A stretch of 64,000 bases of DNA, taken from NCBI RefSeq assembly GCF_037126465.1, contig NC_088206.1, forward strand, positions 10,577,187-10,641,186. Reading direction: 5' to 3'. This stretch comes from Ornithodoros turicata. Lineage: Eukaryota; Arthropoda; Arachnida; Ixodida; Argasidae. Both the position numbers and the translations under genes were made by a program. The notes beneath the pieces are model-generated. The model ran no database searches and was not told where the DNA came from. It saw only the letters and a program-made list of their open reading frames with translations. This document shows positions 35,326 through 46,091 of the stretch, one piece after another. Positions within the stretch are counted from its first letter, which is position 1; every line of letters begins with the position of its first letter.

Positions 35326-36094
35326 ACAAGCATTAGCAGAAACCGCGTATACCTGTTTCATTGTCACTGTTGTTTCAGATAACTGTGGCCTTCTAGCCCC
35401 TTGTTACCGTTATCATCAGAAACATCGAACAGAAACCGCAGCTACGGTCCATGTCCTACTCCCGTCGCTTCTTGCCGGAGAACTGGGCGTGGCGCAGCAA
35501 TCGTGCTTCTCGAACAATCATTTTTCGAGCATTTCTTTTTTCTTCTTTTTCAACTCTTCCCGTTGTAATCGTTACCGCACTTTGTTGTGGATTCGGGTAA
35601 AATCTGCAGTGCGCTTTCTGGTTATAGCAAGAAAACTTCAGTGTAACTTGGTATATTTCTGGGTTTTATTGAAGGCATTAAAATTCTTTTTATAATAATT
35701 TCGTCAAACTACTTGTAGCATATGGCAAAAGTTTCCTACAGATAAATGCTAAGCAGAGCATGAGAATGCAAGCGAGCTGCTCTATCGATGTGGAGGATAT
35801 ACCATCTCCTTGAACTTGAGCTCATTTGAGTCTAGTCCTGTATTGTCTTTTGCGTCTCGTTCCCTACCACCTCCACAAGCTCACGTATAAATGCTGTTGA
35901 TTGCGTACTTTTCCGTGGCGTGTTATCTGTACTACAACGTTTACAGCGTCAGCTGTATAGTGGAGACTTTACCGAGATCGCGTCGGCGTCGTCGGCATTG
36001 GCATGTCCGCACAAAACTCTTATCGAACGTGCGCTCAGCGCTGGGAATAAGGAGGAGAATCCTGCCAGTTTACAAACGCAATCGTTGGAAAGTG

Positions 36095-36530
36095 AGATAA
36101 GAACCAAAGTACGTCAGTTTTGCAGCACCGCCGGAGTTGAAATTTACCTGCGTGCCGGAGTACTGGCTAATCCACTTGAAGTTAACCTTCCCGGAGACGA
36201 CGTCAGAAAAATTTGTGCCGTGCGGCTTCCCACAGGGCTCGTGGTGGCTGTGTGCTACTTTTCGTCTCGCGCCGCGCGGTAACGCATCCGCGACTTTATC
36301 GTGTTATGTACTCGCGCCTTACCGCACGCACATGCTCCTCGTCGTCGGAGACTTCGACGAGGACGTTTCGCCGGCCAAGAACACCATAAGTGCTATGTCC
36401 GAACAACTGGACCTTACGCTGTGCACCGATATCCGCCAACCCACAACTAGACATGGCTCATGCATATAGACTTGGTGTTACAGAACAGTTCAGGACACCA
36501 CTCACCTCGCCAACCACTTCAGCGATCACA
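36095..36530 (+). pseudogene. endonuclease/exonuclease/phosphatase (EEP) domain fragment, frameshifted
   Basis: The C-terminal half of an EEP-type endonuclease is spread over three frames. The first reads VEIYLRAGVLANP and KICAVRLPTGLVVAVCYFSS; the second, RIRDFIVLCTRAL; the third, PYRTHMLLVVGDFDEDVS, then DIRQPTTRHGSCI, where it meets a stop just before the expected aspartate. The GDFN-type motif (here GDFDEDVS) and the QPTTRxGxCIDLV signature are typical of EEP domains in arthropod LINEs and in some Helitron-associated proteins. Two frameshifts and a stop show it is dead. No reverse transcriptase or helicase lies nearby, so the parent element is undecided. It lies between the two direct repeats at 34792 and 37526. 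Confidence 0.75.
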
Positions 36531-37080
36531 AATCGATACTCATCACGCTTAACTAAATGTGCCTACACACTTTCATCCGGCCTCATTCCACCATACGCAC
36601 AGCTGACGCTGAATTTCGCGAAACACCCAAGCGAAACACCCTGTATATAAAAGGGAATATACGAAGCGTCGCGCAGTATGAGTCTTGCGCATATTAGTAA
36701 TAGCGGCCCACTGAATATACTGATCATACATTGACTAGAGAGAAAAAAATACATGTCAGGAAAAGGGGCGCGCGAAACGAGCTATCCCTTCATCCAGAGC
36801 CGAACACGTTTATACCAACGAGAGCACGATACTAATTGGGGCCTCGACCCGCACATTTTCCAAACGCGTTAATGAAGCTCGTAAACAGGCCTAATTGTGC
36901 CATCTCCCCGCAACGCTACAGCGTTTCGACCCCTAACCTGGCAGGGCTTAGCGCTATGCGACTATGCAAAGCCTCCGATGACCAATTAGGCCAGCGCACA
37001 GCGTCAACAAGGCAGTTCGGCTTAGCAGCGGTTCTCGCTTCCAATCGAAACTGCGTGATGCATGTGAAGCGGAGTCATAT

Positions 37081-37330
37081 ACAGGGCGGTCCACCAACAT
37101 TGATAGGAGTTCATGGTGTAATTCATAGTAAAATTAATGTTAAGTGTAATTCATGGTGTGCAGGTGTAATTCGTAGTAAAAAGCGCAGGCCCCGGAGAGA
37201 CATGCGGTCAAGGGATTTTTTTAATGCCAATAACTTTTGCCACCATACTGGTAACATTTCTATTTCACTTCAATTGACGGAAAGTTAATTTCTTGAATTG
37301 AACTCCGAAACTTCCCAAGGCAACCTAACG
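37081..37330. mobile_element. possible CAGGGCGGTCC-ended MITE fragment
   Basis: CAGGGCGGTCCACCAAC at 37082 resembles the outer end of the CAGGGTGTC elements. The segment near 37275-37330 (TTGAATTGAACTCCGAAAC, TTCCCAAGGCAACCTAACG) resembles 43080-43120 of the foldback at 42938-43863. No right end was found. Confidence 0.4.
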
Positions 37331-37525
37331 TTTTCTTTGCGGAAATGGGTTCCCCGTGGTCATTTTACTCAGTATAGCACATAATCCCACTCGTAATGCA
37401 ATGGCAATTGCCGAAACAAATTCGCCGAAAATGAGCCCTTGGCTCCGCCACTTTTTTGACGGCTCGCAGTTTGAGCGCAAAGCTGCGAAGAAAGCAGGTT
37501 ACATTGACACGCCACACGAGGGCGG

Positions 37526-38062
37526 AAACCGCCAGCCAGGTGCTATATGAAATATTAACCGACTAAAGTACGCCACACTGAATCAAAAACGAACGAGCAT
37601 GTACTAATCCACCGCCTGCCGGCGTATACTTAGTTTGAAGGGAAAAAAAGACACAGAAAGCAAGGCCAGCTTCAGAATACGGCAGAAAATGAGACTCGGC
37701 AAATCCCACTTGGAAATGTAATGGGAGATGGAACATTATGCTTTCAAAGAAGACGGGCGGTAATAATGCATGGCGCGCAAAGTCTTTAGGAGTTCTTCGA
37801 ATACCGTATTCGTGGCAAACCGAGCAAGAATTGTGACTTTTCACTGCAGAGTTGTACGCGTTACTCGAAAAAGGCAATTGATTACGGTTTACTGTTACTC
37901 TTGTGGTGAAATAAGTAACTTTTATCATTACAAATTATTGGATTAAAAAGGTAAGAATATAAAATCAAGTGAAGGCTATAAAATCCAACGTCGACCGGTA
38001 CTTTCGGTGTTAAGAAGCAGATGACAACAGAGTACTACCCGTTACTTCATTAAGGTAATGCA
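37526..38062. repeat. ~535-bp direct repeat, copy 2
   Basis: Same orientation as 34792-35325, with a few percent divergence judged by eye. The most visible differences are GGAGGATT versus ACCGTATT near the middle and a changed right end. Flanks of the two copies do not match, so either dispersed insertion or segmental duplication is possible. Confidence 0.88.
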
Positions 38063-38227
38063 AAGTAATGCGAAGTGTCCCTCTCGAAGTGTCCCTCGAA
38101 GTTTATAGCCGCTGTGGTTCTCTCTCATTGCAAGAAAAGCGTATAAACGAAGGCCGTAGAACCATATCAGTAAGCAGTTTCCACTGCATTTCTGGACCAT
38201 TCGACCATCTTCGAGCTACTACGCGAA

Positions 38228-38472
38228 GCGGTGGTGGCTAGCCGTTGTCGGCCTCACAGAGATGAGCAACGTCTCTGACGTCACTGACGCCCCGGGGGAA
38301 TGTGCGTCCTCGGCAAACTTCTAAGGGAACTGTGACCACATATGTCTGAAGAGTCCGAGGAAAACCCAGAAAGAAAAAAAAACCAGACACCACAGCCGGC
38401 ACTGGCATTTCAGTACCTGCCAGTCTCGACGTGACATCGCAGGCACACTAACCACTGACCACGCGAGCTGCA
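38228..38472 (-). repeat. tRNA-derived SINE, type 2
   Basis: In sense the head has an A-box-like TGGTCAGTGGTTAGTGTGCC and a worn B box. The body includes GGTTTTCCTCGGACTC, CACAGTTCCCTTAG and GACGCACATTCCCCC, and the end is GTGAGGCCGACAACGGC followed by a CCACC-type tail. The inner B box is mutated (GGTACTGAAATGCC). Confidence 0.8.
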
Positions 38473-38504
38473 GGTACGCGCTAGTACGCGAGCCACGCGG
38501 AGCG

Positions 38505-38670
38505 GCGGCGGTGGTGGTAGTGATGGTGAAAGGACTCAACGTTGTCGACCTCACAATGGTGGGCTAGGTCACGACTAACACTCAGGGGGAATGTGCGTCT
38601 TGGGCCGGCTTCTAAATATCTGTGCGTACATATGTCTGAAAGCGTCTGAGGCGAACCCAGGAAAAGCGGC
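38505..38670 (-). repeat. SINE body, type 2, truncated
   Basis: Tail GGTGGTGGTAGTGATGG on the plus strand, then the complement of GTGAGGTCGACAACG, CCCTGAGTG and the shared body to about 38670. It lies directly beside the previous SINE in the same orientation. The tRNA head is lost. Confidence 0.75.
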
Positions 38671-38929
38671 TTGGTGCCATGACATAACATTATGCAACCA
38701 ATGGAAACCCTGCAGAAGAGGCCGAAAACGCACCGGCATTGGAACCGCACGAGAGTCAATGCAAGAGTAGTGCTTGAAGCACGCGCTGTTCAGCTGGGTA
38801 GAGACACATAGCAGAATGGCGTGTTTTTTGTTTGAGAAAATTTCTTGTACGTATCACACCATATAGCACACTAACAGCGCTATATAGTATGTTTTGTTGC
38901 AGATAGCGTGACCTGAACATAGATTCGAC

Positions 38930-39058
38930 CTACAGGGCACCTTTTAGCAGAATGGAAAGCTCCACGACGAAATATAGCGACGAATCGGAATAGATGATGC
39001 ATCCGGCACCAGGATTCAGCATGGAAGATCCTAACCATTGTGCCACTAAAGCTGACCA
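38930..39058 (-). repeat. possible tRNA-derived SINE of a third type
   Basis: The minus strand reads CAGCTTTAGTGGCACAATGG, TTAGGATC and CTGAATCCTGGTGCCGG. The TGGCACAATGG word fits a pol III A box and GCTGAATCC a decayed B box at a suitable distance. No second copy in the window confirms the family. Confidence 0.45.
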
Positions 39059-40144
39059 AGTTCAGTTTCTATTAGCGCTTCTACAGAAGCTACACCGTGC
39101 CGTTAGGACCGTTCCGTGTGGCGAGCTGCGGTTTGCTAAAACTATGAATCGGACTGCTCTTTGTTTCCGTGTGCTTGCAGCGTGACTGCACGCAAGCGAA
39201 TCACACAAAGACAGTCGTGCTAGACGAAACAACGTGAATGCTAGTACACTGATGGAACCCCTAAGTACTGAAACGATTAGAGGGGTTACGAAACACAAAG
39301 TGATTTTCGATTGCAGAAAGCGTGCAGGAGAAACGGTAGGAGCCCGCGAATGTGGTTTCGCAAGGCACGAAAAGCGTAGGCTTTTACTGTTCGCAGCACA
39401 GAAAAAAACATGCAGAAAGTGCATTGGTGCAGCGCGGCAATTTATAATACGGGTCAGTGGGGGAGAGAAGAAGTAAAAAAAAAAAAAACACGGAGAACTC
39501 GCAGCACCCTTTTGTCTCTAGCGCACTCGCAGTTTCGTGCCATAATGACATTAGAAACGGGAACAGTTTCTGTACAGGAAATTGCTGTCAGTTCTCTCGA
39601 AAACATTCACAATTGTGCCCAAATTCAGGTTTCCTTTTTTCCGTGTTTTTACCTTTCAATTCAATTTTGAATTTCATTTTTATTATCAGTCATGCCATAC
39701 AGAGTACACAGTGGTATACAGTTTCGTTCATGTACATGGCGGAATTGCTGCTACGACATATTTTGTTTACCACCCTAGGCAGCGCACCCGAAATACGCCG
39801 CAGTTACCATGATCGTTCTTCTAAGGAACTAAAAGGCAGAACGGTCACCGTGTACGTTACTCACCGTGGCTCAGTCACATTTACTAGCACCGTAACCGTT
39901 GGAGATAAATCGTAGTATGCCACGCTGTTCTTTGTCCTCGTTGCAGAACGTCGTTCTATCTACGACGTCCTATTCGGCTTTTATTTGGCCTAATTTTTAT
40001 ATCATCATTGTAACCATTTTTCACAAACATTAAACGACCGGGGATTACTACTACTCGCGTAGCCGCATATATGTTCTGGATATTTAACGTGCCAACAACA
40101 GCGACGAGAATAAATGAAGGGGAGAAGTGAACATGACACGGCAT

Positions 40145-40800
40145 GTTTCCTCGTGGTAGCCACAGGACCCTACCCCCCCCCCCACACACACACACACATA
40201 CATTGGATGATGATGGGGTGGGCGATTCACCGCCGCTGAGGCGGTACACTGCCCTATTTCGCATTGGAGGAGGATGAAGGGATGATGATGGGGCTTTCAA
40301 AGAGCCGTCGCCAGACCGGTGGAGCACAAGTACTCCGCCAGAAGACGAAGGCCATTCGTCTGGTGAGCAGCGTTCGACCACGGACCGAGGATCTTCGCTA
40401 GGTTGAACGGCCGCTTGTCAATGCGTTGCACAGAGAGTTCCATAAGGGCACGCTCGTGGTGGTATTGCCCACAAGCCAGGATGACGTGGCTGAGGTCGCC
40501 GTGCACTCCACAAGTGGGGCAGAGGGAAGACGAGGTGGAGCCGAGACGGTGTTGAAAGGCAGGTGTAAAGGCAACGTTGAGCCTCATGCGGTGGAAGAGA
40601 GCAGTTAAGGGGCGCACAGAGGTTAATATGAGAGGATGAATTATGGTGAACGCGAAGCGACGACCGATCGGGGTTCTGTTTAGAGCGCTTCGAGAAGTAT
40701 GCAGTGGCTTGCATGGAAGCAAAAAGGAAGCGAAGACCCACGCATTGATACGCAGGGGAGCTCCATGGGCCACGTACTTTGGACAAGCTGGATGGTCTAT
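40145..40800 (-). pseudogene. LINE C-terminal end and 3' UTR
   Basis: The minus-strand frame ends at 40297. Its last ~170 codons have the LINE ORF2 tail: APLRINAWVFASF, FHRMRLNVAFTPAF, the knuckle CPTCGVHGDLSHVILAC, then NLAKILGPWS and LLAEYLCSTGLATAL. The N-terminal ~80 residues of that frame (41055 down to about 40800) lack similarity and are probably unrelated sequence read through. The 3' UTR (40296 down to about 40145) has a stem-like GTACCGCCTCAGCGGCGGTG block, also found after the LINE end at 51582, then CACCCCATCATCATCC, a GT run and a G-tract. No RNase H or reverse transcriptase remains. Confidence 0.8.
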
Positions 40801-41497
40801 GGTCAAGCAGCTCGAGCTGGCGTCGAGACGCACGGCTTTAACTCGTGTACCGGTCACAGTCCTCAATGACATTGAGAACTGCCAAAGTACACTTGTATAA
40901 TACAATTTCAATGCAATTGCATACCTGTATGCATATGTACACTTTTGAATCATTGAAGACTTTGGTGGAAGAGAATGCCCTGGAGCAAGCATCGTCGCTT
41001 CTTCTCCCAGCTTACTAGGTTTCTTACACCATACTACGACTGTCTTCCCAACCATGCAGTCATGCCGAAGTTATATCATTCTTTTCGTTTCCTTGCAGCC
41101 GTGGAACAAAGCGCTAAGCAAATAAGCGCCCAAAGCACTTATGTTCGTAAACACGCAGACAGTATGCCACCATCTCACTTCTCAGGTATCCTCCTAACAG
41201 TGTACGGTTGTTGTACTTTTAGCCGTGCACGCATTCCGCCCCGTACGACTACACTATTAGCGCGAGCATTTCCATTACCGGGCCACCGGGACGATACCCA
41301 TCTCCATTTTCATGCATGCGGCGAGACGTATGCGGTCTCCTCTAGGGAGTGGGCGTAAATATGTGGTATGCCCCGCAAATAGTGCATAATGGCCGTAGAA
41401 CGGCATGACTTTACGTATTCTTTCGCAGTCACTGCAGCTGTTTCCGTAAAGCCTACTTCACACTACTGCGTTCCATTGCGTGTAGACACTTGCAGGA

Positions 41498-41745
41498 TGT
41501 GTGGTGGTGGTGGTGATGGACTCCTTGCCGTAGTTTGCCGCGCTCAGGCGGGTAACGTCACGGCTATCGCTGGATCGTGTGTCCTGGGCCGACTTCATAG
41601 GGAACTGTGTCGACATTTGTCTTAAAGAGTCCGAAGGAAATCCCCGGGGAAACGCGGCACATCCGGCGTCCGGATTCGAGAATGCGTCCCCAGTCGCGGC
41701 GTGGAATTACACCGTCGTAGCCACTGTACCACGGGAGCTGGTCGG
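41498..41745 (-). repeat. tRNA-derived SINE, type 2
   Basis: The plus strand starts with a GGTGGTGGTGGTGATGG tail. The shared body (CCTGGGCCGACTTCATAGGG, AACTGTGTCGACATTTGTC) follows, then GTCCGGATTCGAGAATG, a worn B box in complement, and finally GTACCACGGGAGCTGG. Confidence 0.75.
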
Positions 41746-42659
41746 TCCGCTGCGCTGTTCGCGGACACCGGGAGACTCAGCCAGTGCGTGTTTGCCGTGA
41801 CGTCCTGGTTCAATGGCGTAGCGGGGGGAGGTTTCGGGTTTCGAACCCTGCCGTGAATTCGTACCTCATACTGCATTTGGGACAGGGGAACGAATGTGAA
41901 ATCCCCTTCCCCCATGTAATGTCCACGTAGATCCCCTCTCGAAATGATTTTCTGCTATGCTTTTCTACGTCACTGAACTCCCCCCCCCCCCCCCCGAGCA
42001 TCCTTTGCCTTTTCTCCCACTATACAAGAACATTCCGTGGGGATTTCGCCCATGCGACTACACGGTATGTCACGTGATCGTTCAGCGACAACTCGACGAA
42101 GATGCAAAGACAAAGTAGATGCAACGAAAATACCATTTGGCCAAAGCTTCATTCCCATTTAAACGTTGTTCGATGGCATAGCTAGCAATCGTGTAACTAC
42201 CATCAGCAGCTTCGGGGCCCAACGCGCAGCACTCAGACCACACCGTAACGGACAAACTCCAGTGGCCTCCATCTTAATCCCATCAAGGGCTCTAAATGAC
42301 CAGCAGTTAGGAGCACCAATCACGGGAAGCGGCCATCGCCCAGAAAGGGTCAATTTCTCACGCGGGAGAACACCGCTATATCTAACTGAGAATCAAGGAA
42401 TGAATATTTACGGCAAATGAGGCGAGAAACAACATCTTATACAACGAATGCCATCTCAGGGGCTCATCTGGGGCCCATCTACTTCGAAACATCTCGACCA
42501 AATGAATAACTACATGAAACCTTTCCCTTAGTACATAGTTGGTCTATAGCAAGCATTAGATACAGATCAAAACACTGAATGAACCGAAACGCATGCGACT
42601 GTGACGTCACAATAGGTCACTAGCCTCAAGGAACCAAAGGAAACGAAGGAAGAGCAATA

Positions 42660-42750
42660 GGGGGGGGGGGGTATGTTTATTATATAAAAAAAGGAAAGTT
42701 TCTCTTTTTGTTTGTCTTTAGTTTTCCCTTTCCTTCCTCGGCATAGCAAG
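42660..42750 (-). mobile_element. LINE 3' UTR fragment
   Basis: G-tract at 42660-42671, then TATGTTTATTATATAAAAAAAGG and GGCATAGCAAG on the plus strand. This is the complement of the family tail AATAAACATA followed by a C-tract. Confidence 0.65.
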
Positions 42751-42937
42751 AGCAATAGGTTTACTCATTGCTCCTGTGTCCAATGAAATGTTGCGTGACG
42801 TAATGCACAGCAGCTATTAAAGTGTCAAACATTTCAACTACGTGATCAGGGCTCAACAATGTAGCTGTGACGTCATTAGAGCCCGATACTGGATCAACCA
42901 CTAGCAAAGAAACCGTCAGAGTAGTTTTTTCCCTATA

Positions 42938-43863
42938 CAGGGTGTCTCAAAAAACGTGTCATTCGGACTTTATAAAAAACGGGGCGACGGAAAAATACGG
43001 GGTAAACGGCATTTGTGTGGCAACTGAATTTCCCATCTTTCAAAAATATTTTCATTTGATTTTAATTAAAAGAAATTGAATTTCTTTAATTGAACTCTAA
43101 AATTTCCCAGTCAACCTAACGGTTTTTTTTTTTTTTTTTTACAGAATTAGAGAGCCCGTAGCGAACTTAGTCAGATCCACCAAGAAATTCGCTCGATATT
43201 GCAAATTGAACTGCCCAAAAAACGTCCCGGATTTGAGGCTTCAGAGTTTCGGGTATTCAACAGCGCACAAAATCAGTCGCAAAGACGCGCGGAGAGCCTG
43301 ACATGCTCCTGCCTCCACGAAGCTAGTACAATTTATCGCCGAACCGGCGTGCAGCACAAGACGTGCCGATAACAAGGCGGTTGACATTGCACCTTACGTT
43401 GATAAGCGGCAAACAAAAATGATTTCGCCTCTTTTTTCCCGCCCTCTTTTTTTCTTTTTTTTTTTTTTTCGCCCTTCTATCTTTCATGGGGGCCGGAGCA
43501 TCTGCTGCTCTCTGCGCATCTTTGCGACTGATTTGGTGCGCCGTTGAATACCCGGAACTTTGAAGCCTCAATTTCGGGAATTTTTTGGGGCAGTTCCATT
43601 TGCAATATCGAGCGGATTTCTTGGTGGATCTGACTAAGTTCGCTACGGGCTCTCAAATTCTGTAAAAAAAACAAAAAACGCTAGGTTGACTTGCGAAATC
43701 TTGGAGTTCAATTAAAGAAATTCAATTTATTTTAATTAAAATCAAATGAAAATATTTTTGCACGATGGCAAATTCAGTTGCCACACAAGTGCCGTGTACC
43801 CCGTATTTTTCCTTCGCCCCGTTTTTTTATAAAGTCCGAATGACACGTTTTTGAAACACCCTG
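42938..43863. mobile_element. TA-flanked foldback MITE with ~380-bp arms
   Basis: Starts CAGGGTGTCTCAAAAAACG at 42938 and ends with the complement at 43863, next to TA on both sides. The left arm runs to about 43316 and the right arm from about 43484. They share TGTCATTCGGACTTTATAAA, GGCAACTGAATTT, GTCAACCTA, CAGAATT.AGAGCCCGTAGCG and CCACCAAGAAAT. The single-copy centre (about 43317-43483) has no ORF. Confidence 0.9.
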
Positions 43864-43950
43864 TATATGTTTCACATGTCGAACCCGTGAAGTGTTCGTC
43901 AACATCCCTTCACTTTCCCTGCGAGAGAACGCTTTGTTTGCCGTAACCAG

Positions 43951-44507
43951 GCAAGCTCTGACCAGTAACAACGGCCTACAATAGCCTCCAATGAAAATAC
44001 TCTTCCAACTATAACTCCCACTTGATTGCACAAGCACCATAATTTAAGCCCGTTCTATTTATTGCGTCCAAAGCTCCGTCATCAACGAGCAACTTCATCC
44101 CACGCAAAGTAAACTGTGGTTATTTGGCCATATGATACCTGAGAGTTCAACTAATAACGCGTAACAAAGCAAGCTCCAGTAACAACGGCCTAGAATAGCT
44201 TCCTGTGCAAACACTTTTCCAACGATAACTCCCACCTGATTCCACAAGCACCACAATGTAGTCGCCGATTCAAGCCCGTTCTATTTATTGCGTCCAAAGC
44301 TCCGTCATCAAGGAGCAACTTGATCCCACGCAAAGTAAACTGTGGTTATTTGGCCATATGATAGGCCACTTGAGAGTTCAACCAATAACGCGTAATTAAG
44401 CAAGCTCCGACCAGTAACAACTAGAGTCACTAAATATTTAGTGACTCTAGTAACAACGGCCTAGAAAAGCTTCCTGTGCAAATACTTTTCCAACGATAAC
44501 TCCCTAC
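43951..44507. repeat. tandem array, 2.5 units of ~218-231 bp
   Basis: Units start GCAAGCTC at 43951, 44169 and 44400; the third is cut off near 44507. They share CCAGTAACAACGGCC, ATAACTCCCAC, GTTCTATTTATTGCGTCC, TGGTTATTTGGCCATATGAT and AATAACGCGTAA. The second unit has a short insertion that lengthens it. The third unit contains the 28-bp palindromic insertion at 44422-44449. Confidence 0.92.
44422..44449. mobile_element. 28-bp palindromic micro-insertion with 8-bp target duplication
   Basis: TAGAGTCACTAAAT followed by its exact reverse complement. It is flanked by GTAACAAC on both sides (44414-44421 and 44450-44457). The two upstream units of the same tandem array have only one GTAACAAC followed by GGCC, giving a direct empty-site comparison. 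Confidence 0.92.
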
Positions 44508-44565
44508 TTCAGTCTCTGGTGTCTTTCTTCCCCTATCTATATATACATATATACATATACAAAAG

Positions 44566-44604
44566 CCCGTCGAAGGCTGCGCTGACTGCCGAAACGTCGA
44601 CCCC
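44566..44604 (+). ncRNA. degenerate hammerhead-like motif
   Basis: Contains CCGTCGAAGGC in the place of CUGANGA plus stem II, then a hairpin closing with GCC, and an intact GCCGAAACGTCGACC. The first core block has substitutions, so self-cleavage is unlikely. It is inverted relative to the better motif at 44853-44890. Confidence 0.45.
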
Positions 44605-44677
44605 TATCCCTATATGTGTTAATAAACTCCCCTTTGTGTTTTTCTGTAAGCTCTTTGTCGTCTTCTGATTTTTCCTG

Positions 44678-44680
<3 letters not shown>

Positions 44681-44712
<32 letters not shown>
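44681..44712. repeat. (TA)n microsatellite
   Basis: Uninterrupted AT dinucleotide run of 32 bp. A second AT run follows near 44893-44913, next to the hammerhead-like motif. Confidence 0.95.
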
Positions 44713-44716
<4 letters not shown>

Positions 44717-44852
44717 CAAATAGGTTAATATATCAGACGGCTACGAAGTTGAATAAAAGTGAAATAATAAGACTTGGACTACAGATTACAGGAACGTTAA
44801 CAAAAACTAATTTATTTATTGGGCAATTTAACACATAGATTAAAAAAAGAAT

Positions 44853-44890
44853 GGTCGACGTTTCGACAGTGGCACTGTCTTCGTCAGGAC
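44853..44890 (-). ncRNA. hammerhead ribozyme-like motif of Penelope-like element type
   Basis: On the minus strand: GTC, then the core CTGACGA, a stem II hairpin GACAG TGCCA CTGTC, the core GAAA, then CGTCGACC with a minimal palindromic GTCGAC for stem III. CUGANGA and GAAA are the invariant hammerhead blocks. Established knowledge: Penelope-like retroelements of many animals carry minimal hammerheads with very short helix III that cleave best as dimers. The surrounding AATAAAAGTGAAATAATAAG segment fits such an element, but no Penelope coding is present. Confidence 0.6.
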
Positions 44891-45116
44891 AAATATATAT
44901 ATATATATATATACAAAGAAATATACTCATGACGTCATGGTCATAAGTTTCTGAGAGAGACGCAAATACCAATAGCATGGACTCCAATACAACCTTTATT
45001 GTTTGAGAAAATTTATTAGACGACTCATACTATAGAGCACACTACGAGTACTAATACTAATACACACTAATACACTAGCTGGAATTAGTTACAATGCGCA
45101 AGATACAATGTATATA

Positions 45117-45335
45117 CAGGGTGTCCCAGCTAAGTGTATACAGATTTTTTAAAAATATATATAACACTTTTTCCAAGATGAAATCAATTGCAATATAGCA
45201 TATGCTGAAGGGCACTCCCTAGGAGGGCATTAGCAAAGTCCAAAGGCAATTTCTTAATTAACTTTCATTAATTAACTTGTTAATTGTAAAAGCTACACCA
45301 TTTATAGCGACTCAAAATGTGCGTTACAGACCCTA
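45117..45335. mobile_element. left part of a CAGGGTGTCCC-ended MITE
   Basis: CAGGGTGTCCCAGCTAAGTG next to TA at 45115-45116, followed by A/T-rich sequence with TTAATTAACTTTCATTAATT. No matching right end is seen; it is cut by the element starting at 45336. Confidence 0.55.
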
Positions 45336-46089
45336 CACACTAAAAAAATTCACACCTGTTTAGGTGTTAAAAGGGCGTATTGCACAATTTACACCCCACA
45401 CTTAACTGTCTAACACCCATTTGAGTGTAAAGTGGGTGTATCCTGCTGTTTACGCCCTCCTGCCTGCTTTTTACACCCCTCCGTGAGAAGGTCATCAGGC
45501 CCATAGGGTGTAAAAGGCGGGTGAGCTGCACACAGCATTTCTGTAAGTTTAGCACCGATGGGACTTAGGCACCTTAGCTTCTGTTCGTTCTGTGCTGTGG
45601 GGATGGTCCATGCAGTCCAGTGTTTTTAAGGGTGGCACTGAACATCATGCACATTACTTATAACTGCACAGAATTAAATGATATGCAAATGATGTCAGCC
45701 GACTTCTTACCCAGGCCAACTACCAAGACCCTATATATACAATGTGGCGCAGGAAAAGTGGACCATAGCACCCTAAGAGAGCGATACACAGAAACCTGAG
45801 GCTATATATTTATGGTACCAGAGTTAAACAGGTGTTACTGTTGACGTGCACCTGTATGTAACTCAAGTACCACAAGTATAGCCTCAGGTTTTCGTTGATT
45901 GCTCGTTGGGATCTGCCACTTTCCTTGGGACACCCTGTCTAGTACGTTCCCAGTGGTCATTAGTGGGACGAACCAGGTACACCAGGTAGGGGGTGTAACT
46001 GTTTACACCCTACAGACTTTACACCCAAATAGGTGTGAGTTATCAAACACCATTTTTGCACTGAAAAGGGTGTAAAAAAGTTTAGTGTG
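45336..46089. mobile_element. TA-flanked MITE with GGTGTAAA/TTTACACC subterminal words
   Basis: Ends are CACACTAAA (45336) and TTTAGTGTG (46089), each next to TA. The ends are followed inward by arrays of TTTACACCC / GGGTGTAAA words (about 45350-45520 and 45985-46080). A smaller MITE (45740-45937) is nested in the middle. There is no transposase. Confidence 0.82.
45740..45937. mobile_element. nested MITE of the CAGGGTGTCCC type
   Basis: The right end is the complement of CAGGGTGTCCCAAGGAAAGTGG and the left end reads CAATGTGGCGCAGGAAAAGTGG. Both arms continue with GAGCRAT..AC, then AAACCTGAGGCTATA. The left flank is TA; the right flank has decayed. Confidence 0.78.
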
Positions 46090-46091
46090 TA

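Noticed and set aside
34870..37928. Similar minus-strand frames in both direct repeats, with a CSVCH motif
   Set aside because: The frames lack further family features, the N- and C-terminal parts diverge by indels, and the repeats look non-coding. Conservation follows from recent duplication.
40800..41055. N-terminal extension of the LINE frame on the minus strand
   Set aside because: The first ~80 residues do not resemble LINE protein. The frame is open by chance upstream of the real fragment.
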